Shown in pieces: positions 43,460 to 54,282 of a DNA stretch of 64,000 bases. The first letter of the stretch is position 1; every line of letters begins with the position of its first letter. The stretch is from positions 17,588,736 through 17,652,735 of the forward strand of contig OU862931.1 of the NCBI GenBank assembly GCA_917880885.1. Reading direction: 5' to 3'. The DNA is from Limnephilus marmoratus (Eukaryota > Arthropoda > Insecta > Trichoptera > Limnephilidae). Under the pieces are notes generated by a model that saw nothing but the letters and a program-made list of their open reading frames with translations, had not been told where the DNA came from and made no database searches. Position numbers and translations under genes: made by a program.

Positions 43460-43948
43460 AAATGAAATAATTGAACTTTGTATAATAATTTAAAATAATT
43501 TAATCTTTGTATAATCTTCCTTCTAATATTAAACCAGCGTTTTATACAAGAAATAATATCGGTAATTTTTTGAGAAATAATAAAGATAAAGACCATAAAT
43601 TGACTAATTCCGGAATATATAAACTCAAATGCAATGATTGTCCCTCATTTTATATTGGAAAAACAACTTGTAATTTTGAAATCAGAATCAAAGAACATTT
43701 AAAGTGTCTTAATAATAATAATTTTTCTGAGTTTACTAACCATATCATTGAAAATAACAATAGTTTTGAAAAAAAATACAGGGATAAATATTATTCATAT
43801 TAATCATAAAGGAAAACGTTTAGATAACTTAAAAGCCTTGGAAATTAAAAAATCCCTTAAAAATAATGAATCTATTATCAACAAACAAAAAATATTGTCA
43901 TATAGCCCAATCATGGATTTGTTCCCCTACCCACCCACTCTACACTAA
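43460..43948 (+). pseudogene. Penelope-like element GIY-YIG endonuclease, 3' end
   Basis: The frame from 43,507 gives NSGIYKLKCNDCPSFYIGKT: GIY at residues 36-38, YIG at 49-51 and a CxxC between them, which is the PLE version of the GIY-YIG nuclease. The catalytic Arg lies in FEIRIKEHL (residue 60), and a His in TNHIIENNNSF. After a frameshift near 43,770 it continues with RLDNLKALEIKKSL, whose Glu fits the catalytic Glu, and stops at 43,948. The reverse transcriptase that precedes this domain in PLEs is absent. In intact elements the nuclease nicks target DNA for retroposition. A short remnant of the pseudo-LTR end, inverted, lies at 43,460-43,490. Confidence 0.88.
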
Positions 43949-43989
43949 TACCTACCTACTACATTATTAACTAGCAACGGCTCCACCCC

Positions 43990-44100
43990 TACCATAATAA
44001 AACATTGTTCGAAACTGTCAAATTAGTATAAGCTTTCCCTGACGAAGGAACGTTTGTTCCGAAACCGGTCGGATACAAAGTTCAATTATTTCATTTTTCT
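43990..44100 (+). ncRNA. PLE pseudo-LTR with hammerhead motif
   Basis: 'TTGTTCGAAACTGTCAAATT' leads into CTGACGA at 44,039-44,045, stem II GGAAC/GTTCC, GAAA at 44,061-44,064, ACCGGT and the predicted cleavage C at 44,070. The core is identical to the pair at 21.2 kb, but the stem I/downstream part is shortened ('GGATACAAAG' here, 'GGATTTGCGCATC' there). It follows the GIY-YIG end by ~90 bases. Confidence 0.8.
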
Positions 44101-44160
44101 ATAATGGATAACCACAAAGTAATAGCTACATTCAAAAATACAAAAAATATATACCCATAT
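44101..44160 (+). mobile_element. Start of a second PLE unit (tandem)
   Basis: 'ATAATGGATAACCACAAAG' directly follows the pseudo-LTR. The same sequence begins the 5' region of the PLE at 21.08 kb (minus strand). PLE copies are often arranged head-to-tail around a shared pseudo-LTR, which fits here. Confidence 0.65.
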
Positions 44161-44680
44161 TAAAAAGATACTCAGGAAATCAGAGAAAATTAATGTATTA
44201 GTACAATTTTTTTTCATTTGATCAATTTTTTTTCAGCACATCACCTTCTGATAATTATTTTTTTTTATGAAATTGGGCAGTAATTTTTTGGAACAATACA
44301 ATTATTCAAAGGTTCATTATGACGGTATTTATTTAGATAAAATATATGAACACCCTTTAAATTTTAAAATAAATGCTGTTAAATACCGTTTTCTTCAAGG
44401 TTCGTAGAAAATGCGTTTAACAAGGTCAGTTCATGCAGGCCGCTTTCGAAATTTCGAACGCTTGGCGTGGCTTGAAGTAAAAGACTGCCACTTGTATTGC
44501 AGTTAATTCAAATCTTCCAGTAAATCATGGACTTCAAGCTACGTCACGAATTTTTAGCTAATCATCGCTCTACCCCCTTGATGAGCTAACCTTGTTAAAT
44601 GCATTTTCTACGATCCTTGGTTTTTTTGTTGTTTTCCATATTTATAGATGTCGAATACAGACCTTCTGATGACTTCCGCG
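44161..44680. other. No feature recognised
   Basis: AT-rich at left. 'CAAGGTTCGTAGAAAATGCG' at 44,396-44,415 and the inverse-like 'CATTTTCTACGATCCTTGG' at 44,602-44,620 mark a possible ~225 bp TIR element. Confidence 0.45.
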
Positions 44681-44682
44681 GC

Positions 44683-44745
44683 AGAATGGTAAGTTTTTAG
44701 GATTCGAAATCAGAGGTCACGGGTTCGAGACCTGGAGAGGGCAAA
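44683..44745 (+). repeat. tRNA-like SINE head
   Basis: A box-like 'GGCAGAATGGTAAG' and B box 'GGGTTCGAGACCTG' at tRNA spacing. No cloverleaf with a clean acceptor stem, so a SINE or tRNA pseudogene. Confidence 0.5.
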
Positions 44746-44963
44746 TTAAAATGTACAGAATAATATGGGTTACAGGCAATTGCCATAGATAATAAAAAAC
44801 TTTGGAGATGAGCTGTGAACCATTTTTTTTGTATGGAACTGCATACACAATCCAACATCGTTCACCCATCTTACGCCTTGATTTCTACTTATATACAAAA
44901 CGCGTAACTTTGATGGTCCATACAATTTGTTAGGTAGATATCGCGTTGGTAGGCGTTCTTTTA

Positions 44964-45093
44964 TGTGAGCACCCACCGCACAGGGGCCTCTAATGCTCTC
45001 TACCGCCTGGAGCCAGTGATACTACGGCACCCCTAATTGGGGTATGTTGTGAGGCTGAAGGCAGTAGAGAGCCGAAGGAAATGGGAAGGTGGA
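44964..45093 (+). repeat. R2 repeat copy
   Basis: 'ATGTGAGCACCCACCGCACA', 'GTGATACTACGGCACCCCTA', 'GGTATGTTGTGAGGCTGAAG' and 'GAAGGAAATGGG' follow the R2 order. Confidence 0.75.
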
Positions 45094-45485
45094 GAATATT
45101 ATTTTACAATATGTTTTCACATATTTATTGAATAGTTTCTTTCATACAATGACAATACCTGTTGAAAATAAATAAAACTTTTGAGAGTGATGAAGTCACA
45201 CGATTCACCATACATACGATGGTTTTCGGGGATCTTAAAAAATTAAAATTTTAACAATTATTTTAACTAACTAACTATAAAAATAAATATGCAGTTATTT
45301 AAGATAAAAGGTCATAATTTATATATATTTTTTTTAAATTGGACTAGAGTTCCTTATTGTGGTGTACTGTTGAGTACCTCATACAAGAGGCACCTCAAAT
45401 GTCCCATACAAACACGTAAAATGTCCCCCCACTTCACAATATGTATTTGTACCAACTCTTTTTCTTTGTATTACTACAAATATGA
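45094..45485. other. No feature recognised
   Basis: AT-rich DNA without gene signals, between an R2 copy and a tandem array. Confidence 0.35.
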
Positions 45486-45735
45486 AGGGGGGACAAATAT
45501 GAAGGAGGGACAAGAATGAGGTGTGAGGTGGTTTGTTTTGTTGGACTACATTCATGTCATGTACGGGACAAATATGAGGTGAGGTGTGAGGTGGTTGGTG
45601 TATTGGACTACATGTCATGTCACGTTGTCACGTATGGGACAAATATGAGGTGAGGTGTGAGGTGGTTGATGTATTAAACTACATGTCATGTCACGCATAG
45701 TTCGGGACAAATGTATGAGGTGGTGAGGCGTGAAG
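45486..45735. repeat. Tandem array, ~75 bp unit (GACAAATATGAGGTGAGG)
   Basis: Three to four diverged units containing 'GGACAAATATGAGGTGAGG', 'TGTGAGGTGGTTG' and 'CTACATGTCATGTCACG'. The unit shortens and changes toward the right. The open frame on the minus strand is a translation of the repeat. Confidence 0.85.
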
Positions 45736-45799
45736 TGTTTGTATATTCTATGACATTTTTTTATTAGAACCGTGAGGTGGTGATAGGGTAAGCCAATTC

Positions 45800-46440
45800 A
45801 TATATTGTGAATACCGCAGAAGCGTCCCAACTGCTCCGAAATTTTTATTTTTTATTTTTTTATTCTAAATTATTGTTAAGTGAATACCGCACAAGAGTAC
45901 CAACTGCTCCAATTTTTTTTTTTTTTTTTAATAATTTTTTTATTGTAAATTATTGTTATGAGAACAATAATTTATGAGCACAAGAGAAATTTTTTTATTG
46001 TTAATTATTGTTATGTGAATACACAAAACAATAATTTATGAGCACAAGAGTCCCAACTGCTCTAAAAAAATTCTTTTTTTTTCAAAATTTTTTTTATTGA
46101 AAATTATTGTTATGTGAATACACAAAACATTAATTTATGAGCACAAGAGTCCCAACTGCTCCAAAAAAATTCTTTTTTTTTTTTCAAAATTTTTTTTTAT
46201 TGTAAATTATTGTTTATGTGAATACACAAAACAATAATTTATGAGCACAAGAGTCCCAACTGCTTAAAAATTTTTTTTCCTAATAAGTATTTTTTATTGT
46301 AAATTATGTATTGACAAGTGAATACCGCACAACAGTACCAACTGCTCCAAAAAAAAAATTAATATCTATATTTTTATTTTAAATTATTGTTATATGTTAT
46401 GTAAATACCGCACAAGAGTGCCAACAGCTCCCAAGGGAGG
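45800..46440 (+). repeat. Tandem array of R2 5' segments
   Basis: The R2 starting block ('GTGAATACCGCACAAGAG', 'CCCAACTGCTCC') is repeated about seven times, each followed by a T-rich tract and 'ATTATTGTTATGTGAATAC'. Unit lengths are roughly 70-115 bp. Expansion of one part of a dispersed repeat into a minisatellite is evident. Confidence 0.85.
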
Positions 46441-47429
46441 GAGGATGAGGCAGTGTTGAGATGAGGTGGAGGGGGTTGCTGAGGAGGGGGAGGGATAAGA
46501 GGGGGGTGCAGGTGGGGGGGATCAGAGGGGGGTGTATTTATTAGAAAACCAACACCTCTAAGAAAATCAAGCTGAAGGAAAAAAAACCAGCCTCCGTAAG
46601 CGAAAATATTTTGTAACACCTCACTTCAAATGAGGTGGGACACCTCAACACCTCATTTCAATATTTGAGTACCTCATACAAACTCATCCTGATATCGTGT
46701 CCTACCCAACACTATTGTGGTGGTGCGGTGGCGCACGATGTGTCTCTGGGTCTGTGTATAACTCGGGTTTAATGAACTCTAGAACTGGGATTTTCTTTTG
46801 ATTTTCATTAATGGTATTGATTGCGGGACTGATTTAGCAATAAATTAAGTACAAATATTATTTTATTTGATATTTTTATTTCTGTACTTGAAAGGTGTAT
46901 TTCTTTTGGTAAATATTGGAATTTTTCAAGTGAATGAATCCAACTTCACAAAAGCCACAATTATAATATCCCGTGATTTTTCGCGGATCTTGAGGTAGTT
47001 TATAATAATCTTATTATATTAGTATTTTGTTCCAATCACAACTATTTGAATAAATTCTGTAGATTTGTTCTTACTGCGTTACATTACTGCCATCTCTGAA
47101 CGAGTATCCGAACCATATTTACTTTATTTTCTAGATTTTTCTGAGAAGTGTACTAAATTTTCGGATTGAGGTAAGAATAATATCCGAAGACGATTCAATG
47201 AAAAACAAAACTAAACGTGCATTTTTTGGAAATTTAGACACATTTTTTAGACGTACGCAAGGTTTTGGATGGACGTAGATTGCTCTTTTCTTTGTTTCTA
47301 TGGATCCGAATCGATTGAAGTTTTGTTTTCTTACTATAGGTGGCGCAATTAGAGTTGAGGCGAACAACATATGTGTCGGTACCTATGTGTGTATTGGTGC
47401 ATATGTAAAATGTATAATATTAAGACAGT
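46441..47429. other. No gene recognised; G-rich low complexity at left
   Basis: 46,441-46,540 is a G-rich low-complexity stretch ('GAGGTGGAGGGGGTTGCTG'). 'CCTCAACACCTCATTTCAAT' words at 46,618-46,680 echo the GAGGTG array in inverse. The rest is unremarkable. Confidence 0.4.
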
Positions 47430-48355
47430 GACGTCCTTGCCCAACTTCACTGATAAAATCGGATCCGCGACTTCTCATCATTTCCTTTGTATACACATTG
47501 AGAGGCACACACATATCAATGAAACAGAATATATCAGGGACCTTGGGGTTAACACTGGATGTTAAATTAAAATTTATCAAATACACTGATGAAGTCATTA
47601 ATAAAGCCAATAAAATGCTGGGATTTATAATTCGAATGGCAAAACCCTTCCACAACATAAACACTCTATAATCCCTTTACACCTCATTTATTCGCCCCCA
47701 TTTGGAACACTGTACACCGACCTGGACTCCTTTATACCAAGCCCATATTGAAAGAATAAAAAGAGTTTTAAAAATTTAAACACATAAATTACGAACTAAA
47801 CTTACACTTCTCAAATTATATCGAATCCATTAAATTTTACTATTTCAAATCCCTCCAAAAACGACGTCTAATTTTTGATCTAATCCTCTTGTTTAAAATT
47901 CTAAATAATGGCCTGGACCCACCAGAACTTACCAATTTAATAAATTTTCGTATTCCATCAAGATCAACCCGACAATCCGATTTTTTATTTACCCTCATGT
48001 AGAACAAATATTAGAAAAAAACCCCAATTCCTCGTGTATGTGCACAATATAATACAAAATTTCACAGCAATGACATTTTTAGTACCTAATAACTTAAAGA
48101 AATATCAATATGAAGTAACGCGTACGATCGATTATTAATATGAAATATGGAATGTATCGGGAGCTTCTCCTATCCTTTTCCTATATTCCTCTTCCTCTCC
48201 CCTTCCTTTAACCCAAAATTAATTATAAGATATTAAAACTTCATTTTCGATGTACTTTAGCATAAGAAACTTCTGTTGCTTGACTTCAGCTCACTGGTAT
48301 ATCTATTATCACTGTATATTACGTAAAAGCTGTTTGTTTCTTACAAATAAATAAA
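47430..48355 (+). pseudogene. LINE reverse transcriptase C-terminal region, frameshifted
   Basis: Successive frames give ETEYIRDLGV, then (shifted) TLDVKLKF, KANKMLGFIIRMAKPF, SLYTSFIRPHLEHC and LYQAHIERIKRVL, then YFKSLQKRRLIFDLILLFKI and LNNGLDPPEL, ending in SRSTRQSDFLF. These match, in order, the blocks 'VRDLGV..D..L.F', 'K..K.LGFI.R', 'LY.S.VRP.LEY', 'HI..IE..Q' and 'R...L.L..K...G' of insect jockey-like LINEs. It carries at least three frameshifts or stops. 3' UTR with an AAATAAATAAATTA tract ends near 48,358. Confidence 0.87.
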
Positions 48356-48699
48356 TTACGTCGAGGGATATTGTGTCGGGGATATTTTGTCGGAGGATGA
48401 AAACGCGCGGTACCCTGAGAATTAGCTAATTTTCTTGCTAGAGCTTACTTATTGTTGTTTATTTATTATTATTGTTACGATAACTCCCTTTCGGGATGCT
48501 GTGTGGAGGGTCTTTTCGAGTAGAGGAATGTTTTTATGTTATAGCAGGGAGAACAGAGGCCGACAATCTTTTCACAGCCGAGCTGTTGAACTCAAGAACG
48601 AGTGGCAGAAACGGCCCCTTCTCATGTTAGAAATTTCAACCGTTTACAAATGTTGGTTGCGCATTTGGCGTATTTCCCGACTATGCACCGGGGCTGAAG
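48356..48699. other. No gene recognised; R1 scrap at 48,485-48,520
   Basis: 'TCGGGATGCTGTGTGGAGGG' resembles the R1 hairpin flank but is only ~30 bases long. 'GGGATATTTTGTCGGAGG' at 48,379 recalls 492-509. Confidence 0.4.
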
Positions 48700-48890
48700 G
48701 ATCGAAAGTTTTTCTTTTTAAAGAAATACAAACATTCCCGGGTTACGAATGACCCAACAATATTTGAAAATCTCCTACTATCATTACGTTAAGCGGAAAA
48801 TCTTGCTTGAGCCGAGGAATCGAACACCTGACGGGTGGGACCCAAACGATGCTAACCAGACACTGACCGGTCATTTCCATTCCTCGGAGC
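48700..48890 (-). mobile_element. tRNA-derived SINE, family S2 (minus)
   Basis: Reverse complement of the 42.47 kb copy: on the minus strand 'TGACCGGTCAGTGTCTGG', A box 'TGGTTAGCATCG', B box 'GTGTTCGATTCCTCGG', then 'TTTTCAAATATTGTTGGG' and 'GTAACCCGGGAATGT'. Two positions of tail insertion distinguish the copies. Confidence 0.75.
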
Positions 48891-49630
48891 ATCTACCATT
48901 GAAATACCGGCAGTCTACCATTGGATTGCGAACCATCAGTTAAGATAGGTGTCATGGTCACATCGTTTCTCAATCAAGCGACCCCCCCTCTATTATACCT
49001 GTTCGCGACCCCCAGTTTGAGAAACGATGAGAACGAGGAATCTATCAAACGTATAAGCGATAAAGGGACATCGTATCTATACGATCCTCGAATTCATTGT
49101 TAGAGTTATTCGAAAAGTTTTACAGTGTGTTTCATCATTTTACTATTATTTTATGTAATCAAATAACAAGTTGCAAACATGCTGTATGTAAGCAATGCGT
49201 TTGTGTGAGTACTGCGTTCAAGTCAACTCTGATTGCGATACCTTTAGGAATGATGTTCCGACGACTATCAAAAGTGAAAAACTGGCGTCAGGGATTAGTG
49301 TTCGTTTAGGCTATAGGCTGTTGTAGGTCAGAGAGGTTTACTGTGAATCATCGAATACCACCATGATTCATGTATTGTTTACGAGTTTCCAGAAGGAAGT
49401 GACGCTCTTCGGGGAATTTCCGCGGCAAATGGGCAATTTCGGATCTACCCTTATGAAAATTTACGTCATCCGTAACACCAAAATACATGTTTTCTGGAAA
49501 AACATATATAATGACAAAGTTTGCGTCAAGCAGCTTATAACATATTTCGCTTTCCGACTACATACTTTAAAGCTTTTATTTTAAATACATAATATATTAA
49601 CATTGGAATTACAATCAGTGGCGTAGCTCT
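48891..49630. other. No feature recognised
   Basis: 'GTTTCTCAATC' and 'GTTTGAGAAACGATGAG' near 48,965 and 49,015 are inverse-related. No gene motif in open frames. Confidence 0.35.
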
Positions 49631-49632
49631 GA

Positions 49633-49715
49633 CGGCCGGGGTAATCCAGTGGTAAAGCTTTTGACTCACACTCCGAAGGTCGCGGGATCGAATCCCGGCG
49701 CACAGAAGATTATTT
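49633..49715 (+). repeat. tRNA-derived SINE head
   Basis: A box 'TAATCCAGTGGTAAAGC' and B box 'GGGATCGAATCCCGG' at tRNA spacing, with a well-paired T arm. The acceptor arm is incomplete and no standard anticodon loop can be drawn, so a SINE is preferred over a tRNA gene. Confidence 0.6.
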
Positions 49716-52160
49716 ACGGAAACTACTGGGAAACAATTAAAAAAAGTGAGGTTAACATAATTATATTTGAGTAGTCTTATATTGTACCTAAATAACACAA
49801 AGTTTTGAAATTGGATAATTTTTTTGTTGAAACACTACACGGAGGCGTGGACACGCTTTCAAACACGGCGTTGTCCGTATTCAGTCGACGAACGCCACGG
49901 AAGGACTTAACGTTACGCCCTAATCGGATAGCTGCAGTTTGTGTATTTCGAAGTTTTGTTGCAAGAATCACCATGGAAAATATAGCTGGAGGTATTTACA
50001 TAAACATATTAAATTTTGATATTTTTATATTTTTAGTATGTTTGGTTTTTAAGGGTCACAAAATTGTGTCTTTTTTAAAGAGATTTTAAAACAATTAATA
50101 AACTTTATGAGAGTGCATCTTTTTTCGTTCAAATTGGTGTGTCGTCTCATGCAGATTTTATTGATTACGTGTTAGTTTTAAACTATAAAAACACTATTTC
50201 GCAACCAACTCGAACCAACTCTTTAACAAAACTCTCTTTTTTTAGGGAGCCATCTACGAATTCATTCATAGAATCCACAGAGAGTTGTTCAACTTTTTAC
50301 GGGAAGAAAGACTTTTGTATCCGAATTCACATAGATCCCGAAGAATATTATAGGATTACCACATCCGGAAGTTTGTTTTAAAAAATTGATCATCGATTAT
50401 GAATTCAGCGGTCGCACAAGCTATAAATTCATTTACACTTGCACTGACCACGCGATGGAAGAGTTGTAAACATATAGAGAAATATTTTCTGCGCACACAT
50501 AGCTAATGGCTACATGATGAAATTATTACCAAAAACAAGGACCTACCTAGCTCGAGTAACCATTCAGAGGCAGCCAAGGCGGCCGGGTGATCCGCAAAAT
50601 CTTTCGAAAGTAGCGAAAAATCTAAACGGCAAAAAGTATATTCGTTTATTAAATATCGTTCTGTGGAGGAAATTTTTTGGAACAAATGAAATTGCAATCA
50701 TCGTGAAAAAGAGATGCAGAAAAGGTATTGAAAGCCATTATATATTCTCCAACACGAGCTACAAGAATGAAAAGGGTTTTTAATTTTTCATTCAAAAAAT
50801 ATTTTCGTCTTATACCTATTCCGGAAAAGGCATTAACAGGCATTGATGAGCAGGGGATAAAAGGTTTTGCAATTATCTTACAAGTGTCATCCTGAGGGTA
50901 TGACGAAAACACTGAAAAATTTTAACTAAGTATTTTGTAAAAAGACTGCCCATCTGTATAACCAAATATTTTATGTTATTTTTTTAACACCGTATACATA
51001 TATTAAACAGTTCCAATGCGAACCTCAATAAATACAATTCCTACAAATATTTCAAAACATGTATTACGAGTATTATTAATAATAATCAGGTATGCGGCCA
51101 GATAGTAAATTTAGGCCGGATAGGCCGGATACCGGATGGTTACCGGATACCCGTTTCATCTCTAATTATTATCTATTATAGTATTATCATCTGTTTCATA
51201 AATCCATCGTTTAAGGGTTTCTAGTCTAGAAAAAAATGATATTTCGATAGTTTATATATCTTAAAAGGGATTTTTATAAATTTGAATTATTTTAAAAGTA
51301 AAAGCCATTTTAGAATCGTGGCAATTCTATAATTTATACGGAATCTAGATAGATAGAAACGCGTTTTTCTCGTAACTCATTTTTTCGAAACATTTGTCAC
51401 GAAATCTCAAGTTCTAATTAACTGGTTTTCTTGAAATTTAGCATGATTTTTTTTATATATCCTCTTGTTATAGGAACCAACCAAAAATTAAACATTTTAA
51501 TTTTTATTATTATTAAAAAATTCTGAAAAAAATAACTGAAAAACTTAATTTTTTTTTAGTAGCCGCCCTTTTGCATGAATAATGTTTTTTTTTTCGTTTT
51601 TCCTGATTTCTACCATAAAAACATTTGTACTGATAAAGAATATAGCTTTTTTTTTTATTTTTCAAATGATCAAAACGGTTGGAATCGTGACAAGATGGAC
51701 ACGCTCTTTTTTCCCCCCTACTACTTAAACAGCGTGTAACTTCATAAAATGTAGGTATATATTTTTTTTGAATTTTTTTATGAATTCTTAAAATATAAAT
51801 AGATATGTTTTGTAAAAAGATGCATACTTAAAATATGAATGTTTTTTTTTTCTTTTTAAATCGCTAGAAATTCGGGCTTCTAGACTAGAATACCCCCTTA
51901 ATATGCATGTACCATGTACCCAAGGTTTCATATATAGTGCTAAATAATATGTATTTCATAAAAACCGCATATACTTTAATTTAAAACCATAAAATAATTG
52001 TTTCCCGCTAGAATCGCTAAATAAACCACTGTGCGGCGTGGCAAATAAATTTGATTTGACTTTATTTCACAATTTATTCATTAAAAATAATATACAGTAT
52101 ATTTGCAGCACGTTCCAGAGTGGATGCTACTCTCAGTATCACTCTGGTGTAAGACCACCA
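49716..52160. other. No gene recognised
   Basis: A 2.4 kb stretch with short frames on both strands (for example 49,805-50,089 and 50,514-50,783), none with a recognisable domain. 51,170-51,900 is very T-rich. 'TAGGCCGGATACCGGATGG' words recur near 51,120-51,150. Confidence 0.35.
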
Positions 52161-52206
52161 TTCAGAATTGAAACGTTGCTTGAAATGGGTTTAGCCGTGT
52201 TTGGTA

Positions 52207-52325
52207 ACCAGATCTGAATAGTCAGGTACTTCCACACCTTCCTCTTCCCAATCTCCTTCCACACCCCACTGCCTTAAGCCTCACAACATACCCGAATTGG
52301 GGATGCATTTGGGACTCTTGGGCTG
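52207..52325 (-). repeat. R2 repeat copy (minus)
   Basis: 'AGATCTGAATAGTCAGGTAC', 'CTCCTTCCACACCCC', 'CCTCACAACATACCCGAATT' and 'GGGGATGCATTTGGGACTC' are the reverse complement of the R2 order. Confidence 0.8.
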
Positions 52326-52345
52326 TATTCATGTATTTTTTTTTG

Positions 52346-52460
52346 TAAAAGCTAGCACGGGTGGCACCCGGGGCGGATAGGGGCGGATAAGGTGGTGTTA
52401 CCCCCCCATTAAAGTTGACGAACATAAATTTCGAATTCATAAAAAATTGGTTCAAAATAT
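52346..52460 (+). repeat. R3 repeat fragment
   Basis: 'ACGGGTGGCACCCGGGGCGG', 'CCCCCATTAAAGTTGACG' and 'TCGAATTCATAAAAAATTGG' are shared in inverse with 24.2 kb. Termini not defined. Confidence 0.55.
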
Positions 52461-52466
52461 AAAACA

Positions 52467-52930
52467 AAAAATTATTAAAATTCCTTTTTAATCTTAAGAT
52501 AAGTGAAAAAAATTATAATGTACCTTAATGTGTAATAATTTTTAATCTAACCTACGAGGGCGGGTCAATAAGCCCGTGACTTTTTTAATGAAACACAGGT
52601 TTTGGGATTTTTTTATTTTATTTTTCAACATAGTCTCCTTTAAGCTCTTTACACTATGTTCAAAGTTTCTACAATTTTTTTATCCATTCCAAAAAATAAG
52701 ATTTGTCGAGGTCAAGAAAATAGGTAGGTATTTGTTTGTGAGATGACTTCATCGTTGGAGTTAAATCGCTTTCCGCCGAGCCATTTCGTCAGGTTTGGAA
52801 ACAAGAAATAGTCAATCGGTGCTAAATCCGGAGATTAGGGCGGATTAGCATTAGATTAAAAATTATTACATATTAAAGTACATTATAATTTTGTTCTCTT
52901 ATCTTATTGAAACAGGAATTTTTAAAATAT
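52467..52930. repeat. ~80 bp inverted arms enclosing a mariner fragment
   Basis: The left arm ends 'TGTAATAATTTTTAATCTAA' at 52,550. The right arm starts with its inverse 'TTAGATTAAAAATTATTACA' at 52,851. The match continues outward with modest divergence to about 52,467 and 52,930. Exactly 300 bases lie between the arms, occupied by the mariner remnant. Confidence 0.82.
52551..52850 (-). pseudogene. mariner transposase C-terminus and 3' terminal repeat
   Basis: On the minus strand the frame from about 52,835 reads PDLAPIDYFLFPNLTKWL, then GGKRFNSNDEVISQTN. A one-base shift then gives YFLDLDKSYFLEWIKKL and, past three stops, KELKGDYVEK with the natural stop at 52,620-52,618. 'SPDL.P.DYFLFP.LK' holds the third catalytic Asp of the mariner D,D34D triad, and the rest is the standard mariner C-terminus. 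The terminal repeat 'CGAGGGCGGGTCAATAAG' begins at 52,555 after a TA dinucleotide, the mariner target. About two thirds of the transposase and the other terminus are missing. Confidence 0.9.
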
Positions 52931-53250
52931 GTTTATTAGATTCTCCATTTTCAGCAAGAAAACAAACATTGGTTTTCAGGCTAACTGAAAGGAGATTGGA
53001 AACGCGTACACCATCATGACCTTTCGTTTACCCCTTTCAGTGTTTACTGTGGTATTCGTGTATAATTTATTAAATTGTCTTGTATAGTGTTCGCGTACTT
53101 GTGACGTTTTTACAAAAAATTTCTTTTTTTCGTATTTAAATTTTGTAGATTGAAAAGCAGATGTTCGTAATATGTTCTTCGGTTGTTATACCTAGACATA
53201 TTATTTATTTTTACCCCAACTTTCATACGTTTTTTAGCGATGCATGTTAC
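52931..53250. other. No feature recognised
   Basis: AT-rich, with no gene or repeat signal identified. Confidence 0.35.
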
Positions 53251-53253
53251 TTA

Positions 53254-53330
53254 TATCAATAATAAAGGTCTGAACCGGATTGAATCCGCGACACGAGGCC
53301 TGATGGGGGATATTTGCTTTGAACATCTCA
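53254..53330 (-). repeat. tRNA-like SINE head (minus)
   Basis: On the minus strand 'TAGTGGCTGAGATGTTC' (A-box region) and 'GGATTCAATCCGG' (B box) lie at tRNA spacing. The left end of a TTAA MITE begins 25 bases to the right. A functional tRNA is not supported. Confidence 0.5.
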
Positions 53331-53354
53331 GCCACTATACGTATGGTACTTTAA

Positions 53355-53766
53355 GGCGCCGCTACCCGAACTTCTACCGATCTCTTACATATCTCCGTAA
53401 AAAATTTCAAGTTTTTAAGCTCTCAAAAAAATTATGATATTTTTGAAGATAATATCTAGACACGTTCCACGCCGGAAAGCAAATTATATAAAATTCCCTC
53501 GATAGAAAAAAATCACAAAGCATTCTCCGAAAATTATTATAAACACGTTTGTTTCAGTTATTTTACAAGTTATAGTTGTGAAAAATTTCACAAAATTTCT
53601 TTATACCTTCCATGAGATTTTTGCTCTATTTTAAACGAGTCGTGTTTTATTAAACATTTTAGAAATTTTCGCATCAATTTTGTCGGTTTAAATACTAGCG
53701 CGCTCCTTTAACATTCGTAATTTCATATCTCTCCATGTTCTTCTTTTTGAGCCCGGTTGCGGCGCC
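53355..53766 (+). mobile_element. TTAA-type MITE copy 4
   Basis: TTAA flanks at 53,351-53,354 and 53,767-53,770. This copy has the best TIRs: 'GGCGCCGCTACCCG' against 'GGCGCCGCAACCGGGC' from the right end. It diverges more from copies 1-3 than they do from each other, with a deletion near 'CTTTATACCTTCCATGAG', and so represents a second subfamily. Confidence 0.92.
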
Positions 53767-53770
53767 TTAA

Positions 53771-54280
53771 GGCGTAGATACGTTTTTTTCAGCAATTTTT
53801 ATTATTTTTTATTTTCTGCTACTACGGCACCATCGCCCGAGTGGTGCCACAACCCGGGTTACACGTTAAGTCCGTGACGCCTGCAATCCTCTTTCCGGGT
53901 GATAACTTATCCCGCGCAGCATACACACAAGTGTACATGTGTACAGGTGTGCCGTAGACGTGTATACTTATTCATGTCCCACTGCAGAACACCTGTCATG
54001 TCGGGCACCCGATTAACGGGGTTCGTGTCACTATATTGATCCAGAAGCGTTGAATAGAGCGTGTGAAAGGGAACACTGGTAAAATAGGTAGTCAGACCCT
54101 GCTAAACGTATTACGGTGTGCGGTTGCAACGGGTTGATGCACCTTATTGAAGTAAATATCGTTATAATGTCATGTATCATTTTTGGCTCATCATCGTCCC
54201 ACCTTTCATTGGAAAAAGCTTCACACCAAATGCACAACGATCCTCAACATACGTACTTTAAATAATTATATTATTTGAAG
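53771..54280. other. No feature recognised
   Basis: 'ACACAAGTGTACATGTGTAC' at 53,926 is a short palindromic run. No gene evidence. Confidence 0.35.
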
Positions 54281-54282
54281 AA

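Noticed and set aside
45486..46440. CRISPR or coding repeat protein
   Set aside because: Units are long, diverged and T- or GAGGTG-rich; simple tandem DNA repeats.
49633..49715. Candidate tRNA gene
   Set aside because: Good A and B boxes but no proper anticodon loop or acceptor stem.
50139..50783. Two moderate plus-strand frames as exons
   Set aside because: No known domain, no consistent splice sites joining them, and composition like the surrounding DNA.
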